A stretch of 64,000 nt of DNA from Shinella pollutisoli (GCF_024609765.1 NZ_JANFDG010000024.1:23552-87551), one strand, 5' to 3'; counted from the stretch's first letter, positions 35,766 to 44,780 are shown. Numbers and translations: made by a program. The notes: a model not told the origin generated them from the sequence alone.

Positions 35766-35781
35766 TTGCAAAGCTATGCAA
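35766..35781. promoter_or_regulatory. LacI-type operator, 16-bp form, between iolD and SDR genes
   Basis: TTGCAAAGCTATGCAA matches TTGCAT-N4-ATGCAA with one mismatch. It lies in the 154-base divergent region, 50 bases from the iolD-like start and 90 bases from the SDR start. A second, weaker dyad (ATGCGG-TAT-ACGCAA, 35792-35806) with a 3-base spacer follows 10 bases later. Confidence 0.65.
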
Positions 35782-35870
35782 ACTAGATCTTATGCGGTAT
35801 ACGCAAAAATCATCATTTATAACAGGGTGCTTAAGTGCTCTGTCGCGTTCCAGTCCTGCGAGAGCAAGCT

Positions 35871-36605
35871 ATGCAAAGATTCCTAGGAAAAGTCGCGCTG
35901 GTCACCGGCGCATCGACGGGTATTGGATTCGAAACGGTCAGGCGCATGCGGGACGAGGGTGGAACCGTATACGCCGCCCACCGGCGCGGCGAGCTTGAGC
36001 TCGAAGGCGCAAGATCGGTTCGCCTGGATGTCACCGACGAAGGCAACTGGGAGCGCGTCGTCGCGGACATCCTCGCCGAAGCCGGGCGCCTGGACATCCT
36101 GGTGAACAATGCCGGCGTGCGCGAGAGCGGCCTGGTGGAGGAGACGAGCCTGGAGCAATGGCATCGCCTCATCGATACCAACCTCACGAGCATCTTCCTC
36201 GGCTGCCGTGCCGCCGTTCCTGCGATTCGCCGGTCGGGCGGCGGCGCGATCGTCAATGTCGGCTCCATCACCGGCATTCGCGGCACCGAGAACATGGCCG
36301 CCTACAGCGCTTCGAAAAGCGGCGTCACGTCCTTCACCTCCTCGATGGCGCTCGATCTCGCCCCCGGCAACATCCGCGTCAATGCCGTATGCCCGGCCGC
36401 CATCCGCACGCGCATGGTGACCGGCTGGCTGGATTCGACACCCGACAGCGAAGCCCTCGAGGCCGCCGTCGTCGCGAAGCACCCCATCGGCCGGATCGGC
36501 AGGCCGGAGGAGGTCGCAAGCGTCATCGCCTTCCTGGCGAGCGACGACGCATCCTTCATGACCGGTCTGTCGATCCCGGTCGATGGCGGCCGAAGCATTC
36601 GCTAA
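35871..36605 (+). CDS. Short-chain dehydrogenase/reductase
   Basis: The 244-residue classical SDR has TGASTGIGFE, NNAGVRESG, catalytic serine in NVGSITG and YSASK, then RVNAVCPAAIRTRM. I use the ATG at 35871 (MQRFLGKVALVTGAS); the frame is open upstream but the extra residues do not fit the family. The ribosome-binding site is weak. It is followed 24 bases later by a Gfo/Idh gene. It probably oxidises a ring or chain hydroxyl in the cyclitol pathway. Confidence 0.92.
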   Translation: MQRFLGKVALVTGASTGIGFETVRRMRDEGGTVYAAHRRGELELEGARSVRLDVTDEGNWERVVADILAEAGRLDILVNNAGVRESGLVEETSLEQWHRLIDTNLTSIFLGCRAAVPAIRRSGGGAIVNVGSITGIRGTENMAAYSASKSGVTSFTSSMALDLAPGNIRVNAVCPAAIRTRMVTGWLDSTPDSEALEAAVVAKHPIGRIGRPEEVASVIAFLASDDASFMTGLSIPVDGGRSIR

Positions 36606-36628
36606 AAGAAGAACCCCGGGAGAACTTC

Positions 36629-37771
36629 ATGGACAGAATTCGGTTCGGCATCGTCGGATCCGGCTACATGGCCAAGCTGCACAGCCTGGCCCTGCGCAAC
36701 ATCGGCTGCTATCTCTGGCCGACGCTGCCGCGCATCGAAATGGTCCGCATGGCGGACATCGTGGCGGACGCTGCGCGCGAGGGCGCGGCGCGCTGGGGCT
36801 GGCAGGATCACACCGCCGACTGGAAAGAGGTGACCCGCGCTCCGGACATCGACGTCGTTATCGTGATCACGCCGAACGACAGCCATGCGGAGATCGCGAT
36901 CGACGCATTCGACCACGGGAAGCACGTGTTCTGCGAAAAGCCGCTCTCGAACACGGTCGCCGCCGCCGAGCGGATGGCCGAGACGGCGCGGAAATCGGGC
37001 AAGGTCAATATCGTCAACTTCTCCTATCGCACCTGGCCGGGCGTCGAGCTTGCAAGACAGCTCATCCGCGATGGCGAGCTGGGTGATCTGCTTCATTTCG
37101 AGGGGCATTTCTTCCAGGATTATGCCGCCGATCCGGGCCTGCCGTTTTCCTGGCGGTTCGACAGGTCCGTTGCCGGCGGGGGGGCGTTCGGCGATATCGG
37201 CTCGCACATCATGGATATCGCATGCGCGCTGATGGGTCCGGTCGAGGCGATCGCCGCGCGCTCGACACGGCTCTACGACAGGCGGCCCGCCGAGGCGCCG
37301 GATGGACGGGAGGTGACGGTCGACGATCTGACCGCCTCGCTCGTCCAGTTCTCGAACGGGGCGCTGGGCTCGGTGCATGCTTCCTGGGCCGCGACCGGAC
37401 ACAAGTCCGACCTCAGCTTTTCGGTGACCGGAACGAAAGGCTCGCTGTCGTTCAGCTGGGAGCGCAATAACGAGCTGCACTTCTTCAGCGCCGCCGACCC
37501 CCAGCGAACGGGAGGCTTCCGCCGCATCATGCTGGGAGGCATCCATCCGGAGGCCGATCCCTTCTGGTATGCGCAGGGGCAGGGGCTCGGCTACGGCGAA
37601 GCCTTCGTCGTCACCGCCCGGCGCGCCATCGAGGCCGTGATGCGCAACGATCTCAACGCCACCCCCAATTTTCAGCAGGCCTTGCACATCAACCGGGTGA
37701 TCGCCGGAGCGTACCAGTCCGCCGAAGAGGACCGTTGGGTCAGGATTCCCGAAACCGCGGCCTTCGGCTGA
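36629..37771 (+). CDS. Gfo/Idh/MocA-family oxidoreductase
   Basis: The 380-residue protein has the Rossmann start RFGIVGSGYMAKLH, EKP in GKHVFCEKPLSNT, and GGGAFGDIGSHIMDIACAL with the conserved aspartate and histidine of the catalytic site. It is longer than IolG (about 340), as in family members that act on larger sugars or aminosugars. It lies 24 bases after the SDR gene and is probably co-transcribed. Confidence 0.92.
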   Translation: MDRIRFGIVGSGYMAKLHSLALRNIGCYLWPTLPRIEMVRMADIVADAAREGAARWGWQDHTADWKEVTRAPDIDVVIVITPNDSHAEIAIDAFDHGKHVFCEKPLSNTVAAAERMAETARKSGKVNIVNFSYRTWPGVELARQLIRDGELGDLLHFEGHFFQDYAADPGLPFSWRFDRSVAGGGAFGDIGSHIMDIACALMGPVEAIAARSTRLYDRRPAEAPDGREVTVDDLTASLVQFSNGALGSVHASWAATGHKSDLSFSVTGTKGSLSFSWERNNELHFFSAADPQRTGGFRRIMLGGIHPEADPFWYAQGQGLGYGEAFVVTARRAIEAVMRNDLNATPNFQQALHINRVIAGAYQSAEEDRWVRIPETAAFG

Positions 37772-37813
37772 ACCTGGTGTCGGGGTCGGCAGCGGGCGAA
37801 ACCGCGGAGCTTA

Positions 37814-37829
37814 ATGCATAGCTATTCAT
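37814..37829. promoter_or_regulatory. Weak LacI-type operator candidate
   Basis: ATGCATAGCTATTCAT has the left half and AGCT core of the 16-bp operators, but the right half has two mismatches. It lies 12 bases before the start of a 52-codon frame and about 175 bases before the hydroxyacid dehydrogenase gene. Confidence 0.35.
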
Positions 37830-37840
37830 CGGAGGGAGAG

Positions 37841-37999
37841 ATGACGCGTTACGAATTGATAGGGGGCTTGCCGGCGGGTGCCGGGCCGCTGCCCGCCACG
37901 AAGATCGAGGGCCCGCCGGTCTCGCTTTGCGCGCCGTCGCCGGCGGCCGGTCATGGATCAAGGGCCGGATTCCGGGCCTTGGAAAGCGCGAGGTCTTAG
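37841..37999 (+). CDS. Small 52-codon ORF before the hydroxyacid dehydrogenase gene
   Basis: The frame starts at an ATG after GGAGGGAGAG, a strong ribosome-binding site, and ends two bases before the next start codon. The peptide begins MTRYELIGGLPAGAGPLPAT and is rich in Gly, Pro and Ala. I recognise no family. It may be a leader that couples translation to the next gene, or the front of a gene that has lost most of its body. Confidence 0.35.
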   Translation: MTRYELIGGLPAGAGPLPATKIEGPPVSLCAPSPAAGHGSRAGFRALESARS

Positions 38000-38001
38000 C
38001 C

Positions 38002-38985
38002 ATGGGACGCATCTTCGTAAGCTGGCCGGGCTATAGTGCCCTCGATCCGGAAACGGGAGCCAGGCTCGCCGCCGCGGGGCACGAGCTCGTCCTGCAGCCG
38101 AAAACCGGAAACCGCTCGCCCGAGGAGCTCGCTCTCCTTCTTGAAGATTGCGATGCGGCGATCGTCTCCACGGACCCCTTCACCCGGGAGGTCCTTGCCG
38201 GCAACCGGAACCTGAAGGTGATCGCGCGCGTCGGCGTCGGAACGGATTCGATCGACCACGAGGCGGCGCGGGAATTCGGCGTGGGCATCTCGATCACCCC
38301 CGGGATGAATGCCGAGACCGTGGCCGATCAGGCGCTCGCCATGATCCTCGGCCTCATCCGGCGGGTCGTCAGCCAGGACCAGGCAGTCAAGGCGGGCCGT
38401 TGGGACAGGGTGGGCGAAGCGATGCCGGCGGAGCTCTACAAGAAGACGGTCGGCCTCGTCGGTGCCGGAAACATCGGCCGGGCGGTCATCCGCAGGCTTC
38501 TCGGTTTCGGCACGCGCGTCGTCTATTTCGATGCCCTGGTCGAGCATGTGGAGGGGGCGACGCGCTGCGTCAGCCTGGACGAACTGCTGGAGACGTCGGA
38601 CATCGTTTCGCTTCATGCGCCGCTTCTGGCCGAGACGCGCAATCTGATGAATACGGCGCGCATCGCGCAGATGCGCAAGGGCGCGTACCTCGTGAACACC
38701 TCGCGCGGCGGGCTGGTCGACCAGCCCGCACTGTTTTCCGCGCTGCGGTCGGGCCATCTCGCGGGTGCCGCGCTCGACGTCTTCGAGGTCGAGCCTCCGG
38801 GGGCCGAGGCCCTGGCCGGCGTGCCGAACCTGCTGACATCCGCCCATATGGGCGGCATCAGCCACGAGTCGGTCGCGAGGATGACGCGATCGGCGACGAC
38901 CTCCGTGCTGGCGGTGCTGGCAGGCGAGATCCCGGACACCGTCATCAATCCTGACGCGCTGCGGGCGCGTTTTGCGGGGGGCTGA
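38002..38985 (+). CDS. D-isomer-specific 2-hydroxyacid dehydrogenase
   Basis: The 327-residue protein has the NAD motif VGLVGAGNIGRAVIRRLLGF, the arginine of the catalytic triad in NTSRGGLVDQ, the glutamate in DVFEVEPPG and the histidine in SAHMGGISHES. The family reduces 2-keto acids or oxidises D-2-hydroxyacids with NAD(H). It precedes the aldolase gene by three bases, so the two probably act on the same short-chain keto acid. Confidence 0.93.
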   Translation: MGRIFVSWPGYSALDPETGARLAAAGHELVLQPKTGNRSPEELALLLEDCDAAIVSTDPFTREVLAGNRNLKVIARVGVGTDSIDHEAAREFGVGISITPGMNAETVADQALAMILGLIRRVVSQDQAVKAGRWDRVGEAMPAELYKKTVGLVGAGNIGRAVIRRLLGFGTRVVYFDALVEHVEGATRCVSLDELLETSDIVSLHAPLLAETRNLMNTARIAQMRKGAYLVNTSRGGLVDQPALFSALRSGHLAGAALDVFEVEPPGAEALAGVPNLLTSAHMGGISHESVARMTRSATTSVLAVLAGEIPDTVINPDALRARFAGG

Positions 38986-38988
38986 GCC

Positions 38989-39762
38989 ATGCAGAGAACG
39001 CTGGCATTCAAGGAGCGCATGCGCGCTCGCGCGCTGACGGTCGGGACGTGGGTCAAGACGCCCTCCCGCATCGTCACCGAGGTCCTTTCCGGCTCCGTGC
39101 TGGACGTGCTTTGCCTCGACGCCGAGCATGCGCCGTTCGACCGCATGGACCTCGACGGGGCCGTCCTGTCGGCGCGATCCCTGGACATGCCGGTCCTGGT
39201 ACGCATCCAGGCGCCGGAGCCGACGCAGATCCTCAATGCGCTCGACCTGGGCGCCACCGGCATCGTGATCCCCCATGTCCACGACGTCGGCAGGACCCGT
39301 GCGCTCGTCTCCTCCTGCCTCTACGGACCGGGAGGGCGCGGCTATGCGGGCTCGACCCGCGCGGCCGGATATACCAAGGCGAAGATGGCCGACCACATAC
39401 CGGCGTCGAACCGGCTGACGACGATCGTCGCGCAGATCGAGGATGCCGAGGCGCTCGCCGTGCTCGACGACCTGATGGCCATCGACGAGATCGACTGCTT
39501 CTTCATAGGGCGGGCAGACCTTGCGGTGGCGCTCGGTGCGCCATCGGCGGCGGCTCCCGAGGTGATCGAGGCGTCCGTCAGGATTTGCGAAGCCGCGTCA
39601 CGCTTCGGCAAGGCCGTCGGAATGTTCGTTCCCGACCTGAGCGAGATTCCGAAGTGGAGCGGCCTCGGCGTCAGCCTCTACCTCCTGGAATCCGACCAGG
39701 TCTTCCTGCTGAACGGCGCGTCGCGCCTCAGGCAGGCCGTCTACGACGCCAGCGGTCTGTAA
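38989..39762 (+). CDS. HpcH/HpaI-family class II aldolase
   Basis: The 257-residue TIM-barrel protein has VLCLDAEHAPFDRMD, LVRIQAPEPTQILNALDLGA, GIVIPHVHD and GPGGRGYAGSTRAAGY. These correspond to the metal-binding glutamate and aspartate, the substrate arginine and the glycine-rich loop of pyruvate-type aldolases such as HpaI, GarL and RhmA. It would split a 2-keto-acid product of the pathway into pyruvate (or a homologue) and an aldehyde without prior phosphorylation. A strong terminator follows. Confidence 0.92.
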   Translation: MQRTLAFKERMRARALTVGTWVKTPSRIVTEVLSGSVLDVLCLDAEHAPFDRMDLDGAVLSARSLDMPVLVRIQAPEPTQILNALDLGATGIVIPHVHDVGRTRALVSSCLYGPGGRGYAGSTRAAGYTKAKMADHIPASNRLTTIVAQIEDAEALAVLDDLMAIDEIDCFFIGRADLAVALGAPSAAAPEVIEASVRICEAASRFGKAVGMFVPDLSEIPKWSGLGVSLYLLESDQVFLLNGASRLRQAVYDASGL

Positions 39763-39802
39763 AGGGCAGCGACGATCGCTTCCCGATGGAAGCGGCATGT
39801 AT

Positions 39803-39829
39803 GAGGCGCGGCCGGCAATGCCGCGCCTC
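39803..39829 (+). terminator. Intrinsic-type terminator after the aldolase gene
   Basis: A 10-bp stem GAGGCGCGGC / GCCGCGCCTC with a 7-base loop is followed by TTATT. It closes the 35871-39762 transcription unit and separates the two halves of the island. Confidence 0.85.
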
Positions 39830-39996
39830 TTATTGTGTGAGATTCCGACGTCGTCCCGATGATTGGCGTGACCTGTGCCTGCCTGACGCAAAACGGAAGC
39901 CTCGGCGGAACGCGTATCCAGCCGTCAAATGACGTTCCGGTGTCGGTGAGTGACCGTTGGAAGTGGCTACGGCAGCTTTATCAATTGCCACGCATC

Positions 39997-40011
39997 ATGC
40001 ATAATATGCAA
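39997..40011. promoter_or_regulatory. LacI-type operator, 15-bp form, distal copy
   Basis: ATGCATAATATGCAA has the same half-sites as the 16-bp operators (TTGCAT / ATGCAA) but a 3-base spacer. It lies 175 bases before the Gfo/Idh start at 40186 and exactly 137 bases from the proximal copy. Confidence 0.7.
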
Positions 40012-40133
40012 TAGAGGCAAAGCAGCGCTTAACCTGAACGCTGTGTGCATTCGAAAATCACCCGATTTTATGCGGTTTCCTCGATGAATCGGAATAATAT
40101 CCAAAAACATAATCGTCGCTTCAGTTTTCCTAT

Positions 40134-40148
40134 TTACATAATATGCAA
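40134..40148. promoter_or_regulatory. LacI-type operator, 15-bp form, proximal copy
   Basis: TTACATAATATGCAA matches the distal 15-bp site in 13 of 15 positions. It lies 37 bases before the GTG start of the second operon. The 137-base distance between copies is close to 13 turns of B-DNA, so both face the same side of the helix and could support a repression loop. The rest of the 423-base gap is AT-rich and holds no gene. Confidence 0.65.
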
Positions 40149-40185
40149 ATTGATGTTGGCTGTAATCACTCGGTGGGAGGAAACT

Positions 40186-41205
40186 GTGATCAAGATCGCT
40201 CTGATGGGGGCCGGCCGGATCGGCGCCCTGCACGCCCGAAATATCGCTGCAAGCGATGAGGCCCGGATCCATGTCGTCTACGACACCAGCGCCGCTGCCG
40301 CGCAGGCGCTGGCCGACCGTTACGGCGCGACGGCCGTCGACAGCGCCGACAGGGTGTTCGAGGACGCGCAGGTCGATGCCGTGTTCATCTGCTCGCCCAC
40401 GGACACGCACGTGCCGTTCTCCGAACGCGCGGTGCGCAGCGGCAAGGCGGTGTTCTGCGAGAAGCCGATCGATCTGAACCTCGAAAGCGTGATGTCGATC
40501 GTCGCGCTGCTCCGGGAATATCCGGTCCCGTTCATGACGGGCTTCCACAGGCGGTTCGACGCGAGCACCCGCCGCATCAGGGAGCACGTCGATACCGGCC
40601 GTGTCGGCGAGCTGGAGTTCATGCGGGTCATGTCCCGTGACCCCGGTCCGCCGCCGCCGGCTTACGTCGCGCGCTCGGGCGGCATCTTCCGCGACATGAC
40701 GATCCACGATCTCGATCTCTGCCGATGGCTCACGGGCCGCGAGTTCACCCGCGTCTTTGCGCGCGGCTTCAACCTCTTCGACGCGGGGACGAAGGCCGAG
40801 GGCGATTTCGACACGGCCACCGCGACCCTGTGGGACGACAAGGGCTTCAGCGTGGTGCTGCAGAACAGCAGGCGGTCGAACGGAGGGTTCGACCAGCGTA
40901 TCGAAGTGATGGGCTCGGCCGCATCCGTCGGCATGGAGAACGTGCCGTTGACGCAGACCCGCCTCATCCTTCCGGACGGCCTCAAGTGCGATGCGCTGCC
41001 GGATCATTTCCCGCAGCGCTACGGCGGCGCCTATGTCGCGCAGCTCGCCGAGTTCCTGTCGGCCGTGAAGGAGAGGCGCCAGCCGATGACGACGGCGGTG
41101 GACGGCGTCGCCGCCCTGCAGCTTGCCGACGCCTGTGCCCTGTCGGCCGCCAACCAGACGGTCGTCGGGATCGAGCCGATCGCCTTATCGCTCGGCGTGA
41201 AATGA
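40186..41205 (+). CDS. Gfo/Idh/MocA-family oxidoreductase, IolG-like
   Basis: The 339-residue protein starts with GTG after GGGAGGAAACT (IKIALMGAGRIGALHARNIA). The length, GRIGALHA motif, EKP in FCEKPIDLN, FHRRFD and DMTIHDLDLCRWL match inositol 2-dehydrogenase-type enzymes. The frame is open upstream to 40045, but those residues are encoded over the operator and have no start signal. It opens the second importer operon and likely catalyses the first oxidation of a cyclitol. Confidence 0.9.
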   Translation: MIKIALMGAGRIGALHARNIAASDEARIHVVYDTSAAAAQALADRYGATAVDSADRVFEDAQVDAVFICSPTDTHVPFSERAVRSGKAVFCEKPIDLNLESVMSIVALLREYPVPFMTGFHRRFDASTRRIREHVDTGRVGELEFMRVMSRDPGPPPPAYVARSGGIFRDMTIHDLDLCRWLTGREFTRVFARGFNLFDAGTKAEGDFDTATATLWDDKGFSVVLQNSRRSNGGFDQRIEVMGSAASVGMENVPLTQTRLILPDGLKCDALPDHFPQRYGGAYVAQLAEFLSAVKERRQPMTTAVDGVAALQLADACALSAANQTVVGIEPIALSLGVK

Positions 41206-41272
41206 GGAGTTCGAGCCCCGCCGACCAGGCGAGGCCATGCGGTTCCCAGGTGGGAAATTGGAGGAGGATGAA

Positions 41273-42241
41273 ATGAAAGCCTACAAGTATTATGCTCTCG
41301 CATCGGTCGTCGTCGGCGCGTTCGGCATGGCCTCTGCGCATGCCGAGACCATCTCCGTCGTGGTCAAGGATACGACCAGCCCCTACTGGCAGACGGTCAT
41401 GGCCGGCGCCTGCAATGCCGGCAAGGAGCTGAACGCCACCGTCAACGTCACCGGACCGACGAGCGAGGCCGATATCGCCGGCCAGATCTCGATCCTGGAG
41501 AATGCGGTGAGCACGGGATCGCAGGCCATTCTTCTCGCCCCGTCGTCGTCCGACGGGCTCGGGGCCGCCGTCGACGAGGCGGGCGCGAAGGTGCCGGTCT
41601 TCCTGATCGACTCGGCGGCGAACTCGACGGCGTTCAAGTCGCTTATCGCGACCGACAACAAGGCGGGCGGCGTGCTGGCGGGCAAGGCCCTGGCCGAGGC
41701 GATCAAGAAGAAGAACGGTGCCGCCAAGGGTACGGTCGCCATCATCTCCTACGGCCCGGGCATCAACACGCTCGACGAGCGCATCGCGGGCTTCAAGGAG
41801 GGGCTCGCCGAAACCCCCGAGATCGAGATCGTCACCACGCGTGTCGGCGATTTCCAGACCACCACAGCGCTGAACCAGGCCAATGACGTTCTGTCGGCGT
41901 TCCCGCAGCTCGATGGCATCTATGCGGATGCCCTGTTTACCGGCATCGGCTCGGCCCAGGCGATCTCCGAGGCCGGCCGCAAGGGAAATCCGGTCCTCGT
42001 GACGTTCGACAGCAGCGACACCCTCGAGCAGAATCTGCGCGACGGCGTCGTCCAGGCGCTGGTCGTCCAGAATCCCTACAAGATGGGATACGACGGCATC
42101 GCCAACGCGCTCAAGAGCCTGAAGGGCGAAGACGTCCCCGCGCGGATCGATACCGGTGTTACGGTGATCACGTCGGACAACGTCGATTCGGCGGAGGCCA
42201 AGTCGCTGCTGCATCCCGACTTCTCCTGCCTTCAGCAATAA
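41273..42241 (+). CDS. Ribose-type ABC transporter substrate-binding protein
   Basis: The 322-residue protein has a signal peptide (MKAYKYYALASVVVGAFGMA, cleavage after AHA near 24) and the RbsB fold: VVVKDTTSPYWQTVMAGACN, STGSQAILLAPSSSDGLG, KVPVFLIDSAANS and LDGIYADALFTGIGSAQAI. GGAGGATGAA precedes the ATG. It belongs with the ATPase and permease that follow. Confidence 0.94.
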   Translation: MKAYKYYALASVVVGAFGMASAHAETISVVVKDTTSPYWQTVMAGACNAGKELNATVNVTGPTSEADIAGQISILENAVSTGSQAILLAPSSSDGLGAAVDEAGAKVPVFLIDSAANSTAFKSLIATDNKAGGVLAGKALAEAIKKKNGAAKGTVAIISYGPGINTLDERIAGFKEGLAETPEIEIVTTRVGDFQTTTALNQANDVLSAFPQLDGIYADALFTGIGSAQAISEAGRKGNPVLVTFDSSDTLEQNLRDGVVQALVVQNPYKMGYDGIANALKSLKGEDVPARIDTGVTVITSDNVDSAEAKSLLHPDFSCLQQ

Positions 42242-42253
42242 GCCGGGACTGGC

Positions 42254-43774
42254 ATGATGAACCGTGTTGAACCTCTCCCAAGCGCAGCACGGCAAGAGCC
42301 GCTCGTGCGGCTCGAAGGTATCGGGAAGTCCTTTCCCGGTACCGTCGCCCTCGACGGGATCACGCTCGAGATCTTCCCGAGCGAGGCGCTGGCGATCGTC
42401 GGCGAGAACGGCGCCGGCAAGAGCACGCTGATCAAGATACTGACGGGCGCCCATACCCCGACGGCCGGCAGAATCCTCTTCGAGGGCGCCGAGGTCGATC
42501 TGCGCACGCCCGCCCAGGCGCAGGCGCTCGGCCTCAACGCGGTCCACCAGGAGGTCGTTCTCTGCCCGCACCTCTCCGTGGCGGAGAATATCTATCTCGG
42601 CATCGAGAAGACCGAGCGCGGCATCCTGGACAAGGCATGGATGCAGGAGCGTTCCCAGGAGCTTCTCGACGAGCTCGGTTTCGACATCGACGCATCGGTC
42701 GAGCTCGGGTCGCTTTCGATCGGCCGCCAGCAGCTCGTCGCCGCGGCGCGCGCCAAGATCCGCGCGAGCAAGCTCATCATCTTCGACGAACCCACGGCGT
42801 ACCTGACGCGGCAGGAAACCGAGCAGCTGTTCAGCCTTATCCGGCACCTCAAGGAGGCCGGCGTCGCGGTGCTCTATATAAGCCACCGCATGGAGGAGAT
42901 CTTCGAGCTTTGCGAGCGGGCCTGCGTGCTGCGCGACGGCAAGCTCATCTCGACCAGGCTGATCGCGGAAACCGATCAGGAGCAACTGATCCGGGACATG
43001 GTCAACCGCGATCTCGGCGACGTCCATTACAAGGAGGAGATCGACCGCGGCGAGGTGCTGCTGGAGGTCCGGGACCTTTCCGGTGCTGGCTTCGAGGACT
43101 TGAGCCTGACGGTGCGCCGCGGCGAGGTGGTCGGCCTGTTCGGCCTCATCGGCGCCGGGCGAAGCGAGTTCGTGCAGACCGTTTTCGGCCGGCACGGCGC
43201 GTCCGCCGGCTCGATGGTCCTGCATGGCCGCGACTACAATCCGAGGAACGTCGCCGAGGCGATCCGCAGGGGCCTCGCCCTCATTCCCGAGAGCCGGAAG
43301 CTCCAGGGCCTCTGCCTCAACCAGACCGTCGAGTTCAACCTCAATCTCAACCTGTTCAAGCGGCTGACGCGGCGGTGGCTGGTCAGCGACGATCTGGTCC
43401 GCGCCTCCGCGGAGAAGATGGTCGGGTCGCTCGAGATCCATCCGTCCGATCCGACGGTGGAGGTCGGCAATCTTTCCGGCGGCAACCAGCAGAAGGTGGT
43501 GATCGGCCGCTGGATGAACCACGGCGCCGAGATATTCATCTTCGACGAGCCGACGGTCGGCGTCGACGTCAAGACCAAGCGGCAGATCTACCTCCTGCTG
43601 GCCGAACTCCTGAAGCAGGGGGCAGGGGTGATCCTGGTCTCGTCCTATTTGCCGGAGGTCTACGACCTCAGCGACAAACTGATCGTCATGTACCGCGGGA
43701 AAATGGCGCGCGTCTTCGACCGGCCGCGTGACGTCTCGCACGAAGTGGTCCTTGCAGCCGCGCTCGGCGAATAG
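42254..43774 (+). CDS. Ribose-type ABC transporter ATP-binding protein (two domains)
   Basis: The 506-residue protein has two nucleotide-binding domains. The first has Walker A GENGAGKSTLIK, Q-loop VHQEVVL, signature LSIGRQQLVAAARA and Walker B LIIFDEPTAYL. The second has the degenerate Walker A GLIGAGRSEF but a good signature LSGGNQQKVVIGRW and IFIFDEPTVGVDV. This asymmetry is normal for RbsA/MglA ATPases. Confidence 0.96.
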   Translation: MMNRVEPLPSAARQEPLVRLEGIGKSFPGTVALDGITLEIFPSEALAIVGENGAGKSTLIKILTGAHTPTAGRILFEGAEVDLRTPAQAQALGLNAVHQEVVLCPHLSVAENIYLGIEKTERGILDKAWMQERSQELLDELGFDIDASVELGSLSIGRQQLVAAARAKIRASKLIIFDEPTAYLTRQETEQLFSLIRHLKEAGVAVLYISHRMEEIFELCERACVLRDGKLISTRLIAETDQEQLIRDMVNRDLGDVHYKEEIDRGEVLLEVRDLSGAGFEDLSLTVRRGEVVGLFGLIGAGRSEFVQTVFGRHGASAGSMVLHGRDYNPRNVAEAIRRGLALIPESRKLQGLCLNQTVEFNLNLNLFKRLTRRWLVSDDLVRASAEKMVGSLEIHPSDPTVEVGNLSGGNQQKVVIGRWMNHGAEIFIFDEPTVGVDVKTKRQIYLLLAELLKQGAGVILVSSYLPEVYDLSDKLIVMYRGKMARVFDRPRDVSHEVVLAAALGE

Positions 43775-43791
43775 ATACAGGGAGGAACGGC

Positions 43792-44769
43792 ATGTCCGCC
43801 ATCGCCGAAAACAAGCGAGCCTCGGTGAAGAAGAAGGGGGTGAGGTTCGGCGTCCTGCTGAACCTGACGCTCTTTTTCCTCCTGCTCGCGATCTGGGCTA
43901 TCCTGGCCTTCACGACCGAGAGCTTTCTCACCGAGAACAACATCACGAACCTGATGCGGCAGTTCTCGCTGCTCGCGATCATTGCGATCGGCCAGACGTT
44001 CGTCATCATCACGGCCGGCATCGACCTTTCCGTCGGGGCGGTCGTCGGCCTGACCAGCGTCATCGTCGCGATGCTGCTGGCCGCGGGTGTCCCCATCTGG
44101 CTCGCCGTCAGCCTCACGCTGCTTGCCGGCGTGTTGATCGGCGCGGTGCACGCATTCGGCGTCTCCTACATGAAGCTTCCCCCGTTCATCGTCACCCTCG
44201 CCGGCCTGACGGGCTGGCGCGGTCTCGGCCTCCTGATGACGAACGGATTGGGGATTTCCGGGCTCCCGCCCGAGTTCAACGCTTTTTCCCGCGGGTTCGT
44301 CCTCGGGCTGCCCACCCTGTTCTGGATGGTCGTCGTCGTCGCGGTGCCGGCCTATGTGCTTCTCCACAAGGCGCGGATCGGCAAGTACATTTTCGCGGTG
44401 GGCTCGAACGCGGAGGCTGCCAGGCTGTCGGGGATCGATGCCCGTCAGACGATCTTCGTCGTCTACATCATCTCCAGCACCTGCGCCGCGCTGGCCGGGA
44501 TCCTCGTGACCAGCCGGCTCGGCCTGGGGATCGCCACCACGGGCGACGGTTGGGAGCTGCAGGCGATCGCGTCGTCCGTGATCGGCGGCACCAGCCTGTT
44601 TGGCGCGATCGGCAGCATCATCGGCCCGACCCTGGGGTCTCTCCTGCTCTCGACGATCAACCAGGGCGCCAATCTTCTGAACGTCAATCCATTCTGGCAA
44701 CGCATCATCACCGCGCTGCTGATCGTCGTCGTGGTGTTCGTCGACCATCTGCGCCGACGCCGCAGCTGA
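43792..44769 (+). CDS. Ribose-type ABC transporter permease
   Basis: The 325-residue RbsC-like protein has multiple spans with IAIGQTFVIITAGIDLSVGA, MKLPPFIVTLAGLTGWRGLG and AVGSNAEAARLSGIDARQTI, the conserved permease segments of this class. GGGAGGAACGGC precedes the ATG. It follows the ATPase gene by 17 bases. Confidence 0.95.
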   Translation: MSAIAENKRASVKKKGVRFGVLLNLTLFFLLLAIWAILAFTTESFLTENNITNLMRQFSLLAIIAIGQTFVIITAGIDLSVGAVVGLTSVIVAMLLAAGVPIWLAVSLTLLAGVLIGAVHAFGVSYMKLPPFIVTLAGLTGWRGLGLLMTNGLGISGLPPEFNAFSRGFVLGLPTLFWMVVVVAVPAYVLLHKARIGKYIFAVGSNAEAARLSGIDARQTIFVVYIISSTCAALAGILVTSRLGLGIATTGDGWELQAIASSVIGGTSLFGAIGSIIGPTLGSLLLSTINQGANLLNVNPFWQRIITALLIVVVVFVDHLRRRRS

Positions 44770-44780
44770 AGGAGAAAACC

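Noticed and set aside
35861..35876. AGCTATGCAA at the SDR start as a fifth 16-bp operator
   Set aside because: Only the right half and core match; the left half (AGAGCA) does not, and ATG here is the start codon.
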